Shown here: one piece after another, positions 56,304-63,796 of the stretch
Numbering within the stretch: the stretch's first letter is position 1
Layout of the letters: the number at the start of each line of letters is the position of its first letter
Origin: Cupriavidus cauae
Lineage (GTDB): Bacteria; Pseudomonadota; Gammaproteobacteria; Burkholderiales; Burkholderiaceae
Length of the DNA: 64,000 nt
Reading direction: 5' to 3'
NCBI RefSeq assembly: GCF_008632125.1
Contig: NZ_VWRN01000031.1
Coordinates: 1-64,000 of the forward strand
Made by a program: the position numbers and the translations under genes
Notes under the pieces: generated by a model
Databases searched by the model: none
The model's input: the letters and a program-made list of their open reading frames with translations, nothing else
Told to the model about the DNA's origin: nothing

Positions 56304-56900
56304 TCAGCGCTTGCCCTTGGGCGCCAGCATGGTGCCGCGGCAGTTCGGGCTGCCGCAGCGGCACTCGAACTCCTTCTTCAGCTTCTTCGTATAGCGGGCG
56401 TCGATCACCAGCCCGTAGTCGTAGAACAGTTCCTCGCCGGCCTCGATATCGCGCAGCGCGTGGATGAACACCCGGCCCTTCTTCTCGCGCGCCTCGCAGT
56501 TCGGCTCGCAGGCATGGTTGATCCAGCGCGAGCGGTTGCCGCCGAACTTGGCGTCGAGCACGTCGCCGCCCTCGAGGCTGAAATAGAAGGTGTGGTTGGG
56601 GTCGGTCGGATCGTGCGGATGGCGATCCAGCGCGGTCTCCCACGAGATGCGCTCGCCCTTGTATTCGATGATCCGTTCGCCCGCGGCGATCGGCGCGATC
56701 GCATAGACGCCCTTGCCGTGCACGCCGGACTGGCGGACCTCGATGCGGTCCTTGGCGGTCCTGGGCTTCTTCTCTTTTGCCGCTTTTGCCGCTTTCCCCG
56801 CCTTTTCGACCTTTTCCAGCTCTTGCGCCTTCGCGGCCTTGCCCGCCTTGTCGCTCTTTTCTCCCTTGCTGTCCTGCTTGCGCTTCGACTGTTCGGCCAT
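56304..56900 (-). CDS. SET-domain protein-lysine methyltransferase with lysine-rich tail
   Basis: 198 residues from ATG 56900 (MAEQSKRKQDSKGEK). The first 55 residues are a Lys/Ala/Glu-rich tail (DKAGKAAKAQELEKVEKAGK and similar), like histone H1-type tails. The SET domain begins at IEVRQSGVHGKGVYAIAPIAAGERIIEYKGE. It has the NHACEPNCE active-site knot and the EELFYDYG motif, and ends with the post-SET zinc motif CRCGSPNCRG. All catalytic elements are present. The target protein is unknown. It lies next to the candidate origin and 1.1 kb from HU. The frame is open further upstream without similarity. Confidence 0.92.
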   Translation of the reverse strand: MAEQSKRKQDSKGEKSDKAGKAAKAQELEKVEKAGKAAKAAKEKKPRTAKDRIEVRQSGVHGKGVYAIAPIAAGERIIEYKGERISWETALDRHPHDPTDPNHTFYFSLEGGDVLDAKFGGNRSRWINHACEPNCEAREKKGRVFIHALRDIEAGEELFYDYGLVIDARYTKKLKKEFECRCGSPNCRGTMLAPKGKR

Positions 56901-57199
56901 ATCCGTCCTGTTTACCGTCTGTTTACCGTCGTCTGGTCTGTCTGCTGGTCGTGTGCCCGATGCCGGCGCCTGCCATCCGGGCGATGCGGGATGATACCCG
57001 CGCCGCGTGACGGTGCGTGGCTGGGCGTATACCTCGCTTTCCGCGTGACCACGTCTGACTTCCGCCTCACGCCGGCCTGACGCCTCGTTTCGCAAGGGCC
57101 GGCGATCGGTTAACGCAAGAACGTGCAAGAAGCGGTCCATCAGACACGCCGTCCGCCCGGCGTATACCGGTCGGCAGGGGTCGCGATGCGGGTCCGCTC

Positions 57200-57412
57200 T
57201 GTGGACAACCCGGCCTTCTTCTGTGGATAAGCACGCGGGTTTGATGTGGGCCGCCTGGGGCTGGCATGGGGATGCCTCGGGCATAAGTCCTAGCCTTGTC
57301 GGCGGGGTCCTCCACCGAACGGCTGAGTCATCCACCTGCCCCGGGATTTCGTCCCGATGGTTCTGCATTCGGTAAACCGTTGATTCGACTGACGTATACC
57401 GACTTGTCCACA
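57200..57412. promoter_or_regulatory. DnaA boxes, left cluster
   Basis: TGTGGACAA (57200-57208) and TGTGGATAA (57222-57230) are reverse-oriented; TTGTCCACA (57404-57412) is forward. The middle one is the perfect TTATCCACA box; the other two are TTGTCCACA, the form common in GC-rich bacteria. Confidence 0.75.
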
Positions 57413-57430
57413 GAAAGGGGGCGGGTTTAC

Positions 57431-57475
57431 CTACTACTACTATCCGTATACATCAAAAGAACTATCTAAACCAAA
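57431..57475. other. CTA-triplet run and AT-rich stretch (DnaA-trio-like)
   Basis: CTACTACTACTAT begins 18 bases after the forward DnaA box, with a G-rich patch between. The other strand reads TAG repeats, the form of DnaA-trios that position DnaA on single-stranded DNA. A 30-base A-rich stretch with a GTATAC follows. Confidence 0.5.
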
Positions 57476-58046
57476 GGGACTACGTCCCCCTGTCGGCTGC
57501 GAAGCGAAACGGGGAAAACGAGGTAAACCCCGCGGGCTGCGTTTACCTCCATCGACGGGTATACGTCGGACGCGGTTACCCGCTCGACGCGTATACCCTG
57601 GGCAAGCCCATCGTTCGGACAGCGGTATACGCCTGAACCTTGGCAGCCGAACGTCGACAAACCGGCGTATACCCAAGCCGGCAGCGGCCGGGACGCGACC
57701 GGAAGGCTTCGGAGCCCCTCAGAGGCCTTCAGAGGCCGGTTAACGCCCTGGACGGCACATGGCACGTCCGGGGCAAGCCGAGGCCGCCACGGGGCGTATA
57801 CGGCCCCATGGACGACAGCGTATACGGCAGCGCATAGGGCGGCTTGTGCCGCCCGTAAACCGTCGCGATCCCCCCTCCCACCCCGGCAGGCCTTGTCCAG
57901 CCAAGGGTTGCTGTAACAATGTCGCGCGGGGACCGGCCGGCGTGACACGGTATGATGTGGCCCGCAGCGCCTTTTCCGGGGCCACGTCCGGCACACCGGG
58001 CGGGCGGGAAGGCAATGTGTTTTTTCAACTCGATACGGAGTGAAGC

Positions 58047-58325
58047 ATGACGAAAACCGAACTGATCGACGCGATCGCCGCGGGTGTGGATGGTCTGACC
58101 AAGGCCAAGGCCGAGCAGGCACTGAACGTGACCCTGAACGCCATCATGGACGCCGTTGCCAAGGGCGACACCCTGAGCCTGATCGGCTTTGGTACGTTCA
58201 GCCAGGGCGAGCGTGGCGAACGCATGGCCCGCAACCCGCGTACCGGCGAAGAGATCAAGGTCGAAGCCGCGAAGACGGTCAAGTTCAAGGCCGGCCAGAA
58301 GTTCAAGGACGCCGTCAATCAGTAA
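58047..58325 (+). CDS. hup: Nucleoid protein HU
   Basis: 92 residues, usual HU length. MTKTELIDAIAAGVDGLTKAKAEQALNVTLNAIMDAVAKGD forms the helical body. LIGFGTFSQGERGERMARNPRTGEEIKVEAAKTVKFKAGQKFKDAVN includes the DNA-binding arm with its intercalating proline (RNPRTGE). HU bends and compacts DNA and assists DnaA at origins. GGAG lies seven bases before ATG 58047. Its upstream region is the candidate origin; further DnaA boxes follow downstream. Confidence 0.97.
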   Translation: MTKTELIDAIAAGVDGLTKAKAEQALNVTLNAIMDAVAKGDTLSLIGFGTFSQGERGERMARNPRTGEEIKVEAAKTVKFKAGQKFKDAVNQ

Positions 58326-58719
58326 GCTGTCAGGCGGTACCGACAAGCCCGGTTCTGCATGGTCCCGCCGTGCCGCCGCCCGTCGCCGCAAGGCGAGCGT
58401 GGGGCACTGGGCGGGAAATGTTATCCACAACGTAGCCGCAAGGCTTTTCCCCGTTTTTCCACCGGCATCGGCCCCTGGGCCGTGCGGCGCCCGATGCGGT
58501 GCCGCGAAGCCTGCCGCGGCGTGCCGGTTCCGCGTTCTTTCCCGTGTTTTTCCCGCATTCCACGGGCCTTGCAGCGCCATTGCGCGCCAATTACTCGTCG
58601 TAGCCCGCCGTTTTCAGGTCATGCCGATGCGCGCCTTGCCACCCGGATTTCCACAGCGTTATTCACATCGTTTCTCACATGATTTTCCACAGCGCTCCGC
58701 GGGTTTGGCGGGACGTGCG
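58326..58719. promoter_or_regulatory. Gene-free stretch after HU with DnaA boxes, right cluster
   Basis: DnaA boxes TTATCCACA (58421-58429), TTATTCACA (58659-58667) and TTTTCCACA (58683-58691) all match TTWTNCACA and all face the same way. A weaker ATTTCCACA is at 58647-58655. An in-frame ATG at 58621 would make the last ones coding, but the downstream start of the lipoprotein fits better. No clear HU terminator was seen. Confidence 0.6.
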
Positions 58720-59664
58720 TTGACCGTGCTGCGTACCCGTTTTTCCGTGCTTGCCGGCACGGTTGCCGCCTGCCTGCTGACCGCGTGCGCGACGCCCCCT
58801 TCCCAGCCGCCCTCGCCGCCGCCGACCGCGCGGCCGCAGGCGATGCCGTTGCCGCAGGCCCAGGTACAGGCGCCGGCACCGATGCCGGGCGCCACGCCGC
58901 GCCAGCGCATCGTGCAGATCGCGCTGCAGGAATGGCAGCGCTGGGGTGGCCAGACCATACGCATCGGGCGCGACGACACCGCCTGCGTGGTCAGCAGTCC
59001 GCTGCCACCGCCGCCGCCGGCGCTGCCTGACGGCATCGAGGAGCTCCTGCAGAACGGCTCGCTGAACGCCTCGTCGGCCGATACCGACGAGAGCTTCGGC
59101 ACCACCGCCGCGCCCGGCTGCGCCGGCTTTCCGGACGGCACCGGCATGGAAGCGACCCCGCAGGGCTGCGCGCTGGCGCAGCGTTATTGGGCGATCGTCG
59201 GCAAGGAGGTCGATTGCCAGCAGATCACCGAGGGACGATGGGCCTGGTCCGCGGTGTTCATTTCGTGGGTGCTGCGCCAGGCCGGGCTGAACGAGCGCCA
59301 GTTCCTGACCGGGCAATCGCATTCGATGTATGTGGTGGACGCGCGCGACGGCATCCTGCCTGCGCCGGCCTTCCGCCTCGAGCCGCTGCCGGCCATGCCG
59401 CGCCCGGGGGACATCCTGTGCGCCGGCCGCGGCCGCGACAAATACCTGAGCGGCGTCGACGAAATCGGCTTCGGCACCACGCCGATGCACTGCGATATCG
59501 TGGTCGAGATCGATGCCACCGCCCGCGTGGTCAAGACCATCGGCGGCAATCTGCAGCAGTCGGTGTCGATGGAACTGATCGAGCTGGGCGATTCGGGAAT
59601 GGTGGATGGCTTCACGAATTCGCACGCGCCCTGGCTGGTGCTGATGCGCAACCAGTTGCCGTAA
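58720..59664 (+). CDS. DUF2272-type lipoprotein
   Basis: 314 residues if TTG 58720 is used; GTG 58726 or ATG 58621 are alternatives. LRTRFSVLAGTVAACLLTAC is a short lipoprotein signal with the lipobox LTAC. A Pro/Gln-rich linker follows (PPSQPPSPPPTARPQ). The globular part contains GRWAWSAVFISWVLRQAG, HSMYVVDARDG, FRLEPLPAMPRPGDILCAGR and MHCDIVVEIDATARVVKTIGGNL. These match the DUF2272 domain, which resembles amidase/NlpC-like folds. The role is unknown, possibly in the cell envelope. I chose the late start so that the signal peptide has a normal length. Confidence 0.8.
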   Translation: MTVLRTRFSVLAGTVAACLLTACATPPSQPPSPPPTARPQAMPLPQAQVQAPAPMPGATPRQRIVQIALQEWQRWGGQTIRIGRDDTACVVSSPLPPPPPALPDGIEELLQNGSLNASSADTDESFGTTAAPGCAGFPDGTGMEATPQGCALAQRYWAIVGKEVDCQQITEGRWAWSAVFISWVLRQAGLNERQFLTGQSHSMYVVDARDGILPAPAFRLEPLPAMPRPGDILCAGRGRDKYLSGVDEIGFGTTPMHCDIVVEIDATARVVKTIGGNLQQSVSMELIELGDSGMVDGFTNSHAPWLVLMRNQLP

Positions 59665-59700
59665 GCCGGGACGGAGGCGGCGGGCCTCGGATGCCAGGCG

Positions 59701-60912
59701 TCAGCGGCGTTCGTGCCAGTCGCCGCCTCTGTCTCCGTCTCCATCGCGGCCGCCGCCCTCACCCCCGTTCTCGCCCTCACCGTCGTTGTCGTCGATCTCT
59801 GAATCGACATCCCCATCGACATCCGCATCGACATCGGCCAGATCGCGGAACAGGTCCAGCTGCGCGGTGTCAGGATCGCTGGTCGCCACGCCGACGCCCA
59901 GCAGCCGTACCGGCAGCCGCCTCCGCGCATGGCCCTCGGCCAGCAACCGCGCGTAGACGGCGCGGTCCGGCATCTGCCCGCGGCATTCGACCGTGGTCTG
60001 GCGAAAATCCGAGAAACGCAGCTTGACCGTGAGCTTGTGGATCACGTGCTGGGCGCCGGCCCGCGCGATGCGGGCCTCCAGCTGCGCGATCAGCGGGTCG
60101 AGCTCGGCCAGGCACGCCGGCAGGTCGGGCAGGTCGTCGGCATAGGTCTCCTCGACGCTGATCGACTTGCGCTCGCGCTCGGGCGACACGCGCCGCTCGT
60201 CGATGCCGCGGCACAGGTTGTAGAGCCGGCCGCCGAAACTGCCGAAGTGCCGATGAAACAGGTCCGGCGTCCAGGCCCGCAGATCGGCGCACGTCTTGAC
60301 GCCGAGGCGGTTGAGCTTGGCCGCGGTAACCCGCCCGACGCCATGGATGCGCTCGACCGGCAAGGCGGCGACGAAGGCGTCGACCGCTTCGGGCCGCACC
60401 ACGAACAGGCCATCGGGCTTGTTCCAGTCGCTGGCGATCTTGGCGATGAACTTGCTCGGGCCGACGCCGGCCGAGACCGTGACGCCGACCTCCTCGCGCA
60501 CGCGCCGGCGGATCTCCTCGGCAATGCGCGTGGCGCTGCCCTGGTGCTGGCGGCACGCGCTGACGTCCAGATAGGCCTCGTCCAGCGACAGCGGCTCGAC
60601 CAGTTCGGTGTATTCGCGGTAGATGCCGAAGATCCGGCGCGACGCTTCCTTGTACTTGTCCATCGCCGGCCGCAGGATCAGCAGCTCGGGACAGCGCTTG
60701 ACCGCCTGCGCCGACGACATCGCCGAGCGCACGCCATAGGCGCGCGCCTCGTAGTTGCAGGTCGCGATCACGCCGCGCCGGTCCGGCGAGCCGCCGACTG
60801 CCATCGGCCGGCCGCGCAGCGAGGGGTCGTCGCGCATCTCGACCGAGGCATAGAAGGCGTCGCAGTCGCAATGGATGATCTTGCGCAGCGGCGGGACCGG
60901 CGTGCTGGTCAT
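59701..60912 (-). CDS. dinB: DNA polymerase IV with acidic C-terminal tail
   Basis: 403 residues from ATG 60912. The Y-family catalytic acids lie in IHCDCDAFYASVE and SLDEAYLDVS. The palm/finger segment GRPMAVGGSPDRRGVIATCNYEARAYGVRSAM and the little-finger region are complete. The beta-clamp motif QLDLF lies near residues 351-356; in most Pol IV proteins it is at the very end. Here about 48 residues follow, dominated by Asp, Glu and Gly (DVDADVDGDVDSEIDDND). Pol IV carries out error-prone translesion synthesis. No LexA box was recognised upstream. Confidence 0.95.
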   Translation of the reverse strand: MTSTPVPPLRKIIHCDCDAFYASVEMRDDPSLRGRPMAVGGSPDRRGVIATCNYEARAYGVRSAMSSAQAVKRCPELLILRPAMDKYKEASRRIFGIYREYTELVEPLSLDEAYLDVSACRQHQGSATRIAEEIRRRVREEVGVTVSAGVGPSKFIAKIASDWNKPDGLFVVRPEAVDAFVAALPVERIHGVGRVTAAKLNRLGVKTCADLRAWTPDLFHRHFGSFGGRLYNLCRGIDERRVSPERERKSISVEETYADDLPDLPACLAELDPLIAQLEARIARAGAQHVIHKLTVKLRFSDFRQTTVECRGQMPDRAVYARLLAEGHARRRLPVRLLGVGVATSDPDTAQLDLFRDLADVDADVDGDVDSEIDDNDGEGENGGEGGGRDGDGDRGGDWHERR

Positions 60913-61113
60913 TGGGCGTTCGACTATTCGTGGCAATAATCAAACGCTGCCGAGCAGGCGCCGGCCACATCCGTCGCATCGATGAAAACGCATCGATTCG
61001 TTCGAAGTGCCGGCATGGCGATCGTCGCGGCCACCCGCTCGATAGGCAAAATCATGATGCCGAGGAATGATCGAGCTTCGTCGACAAGGCGGTTCATCGA
61101 TACCGCCGATGGA

Positions 61114-62004
61114 TCACTCCACCGCCACCGCGGGCGAACGGCGCCGCGACATCCAGAAACCCTCCAGCGCATAGAGCGCCAGCGATACCCAGATCATCGC
61201 GTAGCCCAGCTGCTTGTCGGCCGGGAACGGCTCGTGATACAGCCAGACGCCCAGCAGCAGCTGTAGCGTCGGGCCGGTGTACTGCAGCAGGCCCAGCAGC
61301 GACAGCGGGATGCGCCGCGCGGCCGCGGCGAAGAACAGCAGCGGCACCGCGGTGACCGGTCCCGCCATCGCGACGAGCAGCTGCACGCCCAGGCTCGCAT
61401 GGGCAAAGCCCGCCTGACCGGTGGCGAACATCCACGCCAGCGCGCCGGCGGCGAACGGGAACAGCAGCAGCGTCTCCAGCGACAGCCCCTCCAGCGCGCC
61501 CAGTGCCGCGGTCTTGCGCAGCAGGCCATAGCCGCCGAAGGTGCCGGCCAGCGCCAGCGCGATCCACGGCAGCTGCCCGGCGGCGAAGGTCAGCCACACC
61601 ACGCCGGCGGCCGCCAGCGCGATCGAAACCCATTGCGCCGGCCGCAGCCGCTCGCGCAGGAACACCACGCCGAGCAGCACGCTGAACAGCGGATTGATGA
61701 AGTAGCCCAGGCTCGCGTCGACCACGCGGTCGTTGGACACCGCCCAGATATAGAGGAACCAGTTGCCGCACAGCAGCGTGGCGCTGGCGACGAAGCCGAG
61801 CAGCAGGCGGCGATCGGACCAGACCGCGCGCAGCCAGTTCCACTGCCGGCGGATCGCCAGGATGGCGCCGAGCAGCACGAGCGACCACACCATCCGGTGC
61901 AGCAGGATCTCGAGGGGCGCGATGCCGTGGAGGGATTTGATGTACAGGGGCAGCAGGCCCCAGATGATGTACGCCAGCAGGGCGTAGAGTATGCCGGTCT
62001 GCAT
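61114..62004 (-). CDS. rarD: EamA-family transporter RarD
   Basis: 296 residues, ten membrane helices in two EamA halves. The start GILYALLAYIIWGLLPLYIKSLHGIAPLEILLHRMVWSL is the RarD signature. LRAVWSDRRLLLGFVASATLLCGNWFLYIWAVSNDRVVDASLGYFINPLFSVLLGVVFLRERL also matches. The N-terminus is cytoplasmic. RarD was named from a chloramphenicol-sensitive phenotype; its true substrate is not known. No operon partner. Confidence 0.95.
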   Translation of the reverse strand: MQTGILYALLAYIIWGLLPLYIKSLHGIAPLEILLHRMVWSLVLLGAILAIRRQWNWLRAVWSDRRLLLGFVASATLLCGNWFLYIWAVSNDRVVDASLGYFINPLFSVLLGVVFLRERLRPAQWVSIALAAAGVVWLTFAAGQLPWIALALAGTFGGYGLLRKTAALGALEGLSLETLLLFPFAAGALAWMFATGQAGFAHASLGVQLLVAMAGPVTAVPLLFFAAAARRIPLSLLGLLQYTGPTLQLLLGVWLYHEPFPADKQLGYAMIWVSLALYALEGFWMSRRRSPAVAVE

Positions 62005-62099
62005 CGGAGAATCCTCTCAGAAGCAGGGGATTCTACCGGTGCGGACCGAGCCTTGCAGGCGGCGTGAAGCCGCCCGCAAGGAAGACAGCGGAACGCCGA

Positions 62100-63245
62100 T
62101 TACAGCTTGCGGGCGAAGCTGAACTGCGCGAAGCCCTGCTCGGCGACGTTGAACCACGCGGCCTGGTTGTTGCGGAACACGCGCCAGTCGTCGTAGATCT
62201 TCTTGAACGACGGGTTCTTGGCGTTCTCCTCGGCGTAGGCGTCCTGGGTCGCCTTGAAGCACGCCTCCATGATCTCGCGCGAGAACGGGCGCAGCTTGAC
62301 GCCGTTCTCCAGCAGGCGCGCCAGCGCTTGCGGGTTGACGGTGTCGTACTTGGCCATCATCGTGGTGTGCGCTTCGAAGGTCGCGGTCTCCAGCGCGCGC
62401 TTGTACAGCGCCGGCAGCTTCTCGAATTCGCTGGCCGAGGCGTAGAACGACAGCTGCGCACTGCCTTCCCACCAGCCCGGGTAGTAGTAGAACGGCGCGA
62501 CCTTGAAGAAGCCCAGCTTCTCGTCGTCATACGGGCCGACCCATTCGGCGGCATCGATGGTGCCCTTCTCCAGCGCCGGATAGATGTCGCCCCCGGCGAT
62601 CTGCTGCGGCACCACGCCCAGGCGCGACAGCACCACGCCGGCGAAACCGGCGACGCGGTACTTCAGGCCCTGCAGGTCGGCGACGGTGCGGATCTCCTTG
62701 CGGAACCAGCCGCCCATCTGCGCGTTGGTGTTGCCGCCCAGGAAGTTGACGACGTTGTATTCCTTGAAGAACTCGCGCATCAGCTTCATGCCGTTGCCCT
62801 GCACCATCCACGCGGTCTGCTGGCGCGCGGTCAGGCCGAACGGGATGGTGGTGTCGAAGCACAGCGTCGGGTTCTTGCCGAAGTAGTAGTAGCCGGCGGT
62901 GTGGCCGATCTGCACGGTGTTGTTCTGCACGGCGTCCAGCACCTGCAGGCCCGGCACGATTTCGCCGGCGGCGAACACCTTGATGTTGAACTTGCCGTCG
63001 GTCAGTTCCTTGACCCGGTTGGACAGCGTCTCGGCGCCGCCGTAGATGGTGTCGAGCGATTTCGGAAAGCTCGACGCCAGGCGCCATTCGACGGCCGGAT
63101 TGCTGCCGACCACGGCAGGCGCGGCGGGCGTTCCGGGCGCGCTGGCCGGGGCCGGGGCGGCGGCCTGCTCTTGCTTGCCGCAGGCGGCCAGGGCACCGGT
63201 GGCGGCCACGGCCGACGCTTTCAACAGAAAGGAACGACGTTCCAT
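62100..63245 (-). CDS. TRAP-type (DctP family) solute-binding lipoprotein with twin-arginine-like signal
   Basis: 381 residues. The signal ERRSFLLKASAVAATGALAACGK has an RRxFL twin-arginine motif and a lipobox LAAC, so the folded protein may be exported by Tat and lipid-anchored. A Pro/Ala linker follows. The mature part has EWRLASSFPKSLDTIYGGAETLSNRVKELTDGKFNIKVFAAGEIVPG and the conserved LKYRVAGFAGVVLSRLGVVPQQIAGGDIYPALEKGTIDAAEWVGPYDD. It resembles binding proteins for 2-oxo acids such as TakP. No TRAP membrane genes are nearby. Confidence 0.92.
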   Translation of the reverse strand: MERRSFLLKASAVAATGALAACGKQEQAAAPAPASAPGTPAAPAVVGSNPAVEWRLASSFPKSLDTIYGGAETLSNRVKELTDGKFNIKVFAAGEIVPGLQVLDAVQNNTVQIGHTAGYYYFGKNPTLCFDTTIPFGLTARQQTAWMVQGNGMKLMREFFKEYNVVNFLGGNTNAQMGGWFRKEIRTVADLQGLKYRVAGFAGVVLSRLGVVPQQIAGGDIYPALEKGTIDAAEWVGPYDDEKLGFFKVAPFYYYPGWWEGSAQLSFYASASEFEKLPALYKRALETATFEAHTTMMAKYDTVNPQALARLLENGVKLRPFSREIMEACFKATQDAYAEENAKNPSFKKIYDDWRVFRNNQAAWFNVAEQGFAQFSFARKL

Positions 63246-63796
63246 CGACTACTCTCCTCGTTTTCGAATTTTGATCCGGCCGAAGGCGAGAGAGTGCGTC
63301 GACTCCAGCGCTGGCCGGGGACGCGCGGCAAGCCGTGGTACGACAGCGCGCAACAACGGGCCTGTTACCGGCGCACCCGCCGACGTGGCAGCTTGCGCCG
63401 ATAACAGGCCCGGATTCACCCCTTGGTTGCCCGCTCATACCCGTTCCAGCAGGCTGATCGATTATAGCGGTGCCCAATTCGCCACGGGGCCGCGCCAGTG
63501 TCCGGGTTTTCGCTAGGAAAGTGCGGTATGACGCGCCCTGGCGGGCCGCGATTCGCGGCTGATTCCCTGCCCCTCCACGACCGATCCGCGCCGGTCCGCC
63601 GTGTTTGCCTCCGTGGCCGACCGTACGCTTTCGTTACCTGGAGTGCACGGCCGATGGATTTTGTAACCTCTCTTGCTGTCCAATCAGGCCGGCTGATAAA
63701 ACCGTCGGTCCGGCACGGCCGAAGCCCGTAGCCTGCCGTTGTACGTTGCCGCTGCACCTCACCGTTGCACTTTTGCCGCTGTCCTGTTGTCACCGC
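63246..63796. other. Gene-free stretch with a large inverted repeat
   Basis: No coding frame with family similarity. The main element is the stem-loop at 63358-63411. The rest should hold the promoters for the binding-protein gene (leftward) and the last gene (rightward). Confidence 0.45.
63358..63411. repeat. Large inverted repeat upstream of the TRAP binding-protein gene
   Basis: Arms GGGCCTGTTA and TAACAGGCCC (10 of 10 paired), then a two-base bulge and GGCGC/GCGCC, with a 20-base loop. No T-run follows, so it is not an ordinary terminator. It lies about 115 bases upstream of the start codon at 63245. Confidence 0.6.

Larger units (their letters stand above)
56901..58046. other. Candidate replication origin (oriC-like region) upstream of HU
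   Basis: Gene-free. It contains 19 GTWWAC sites between 56910 and 57860: ten GTATAC, seven GTTTAC/GTAAAC and two GTTAAC. DnaA boxes are at 57200-57208, 57222-57230 and 57404-57412. A G-rich patch (57417-57425) is followed by CTA triplets at 57431-57442 and an AT-rich stretch (57431-57475, about 31 percent G+C). The order DnaA box, GC-rich, triplets, AT-rich is that of the bacterial basal unwinding system. The HU promoter should lie near its right end. No rep or dnaA gene is in the window. Confidence 0.6.

Noticed and set aside
57027-57825. GTATAC cluster read as plasmid-type iterons
   Set aside because: The conserved part is only six bases, the flanks and spacing vary, and no rep gene is nearby. 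A methylation or short-protein site fits better than iterons.
57440-58122. Minus-strand reading frames in the HU upstream region
   Set aside because: No family similarity, Arg/Pro-rich composition, and overlap with HU on the other strand. The GTWWAC and DnaA sites explain the segment better.
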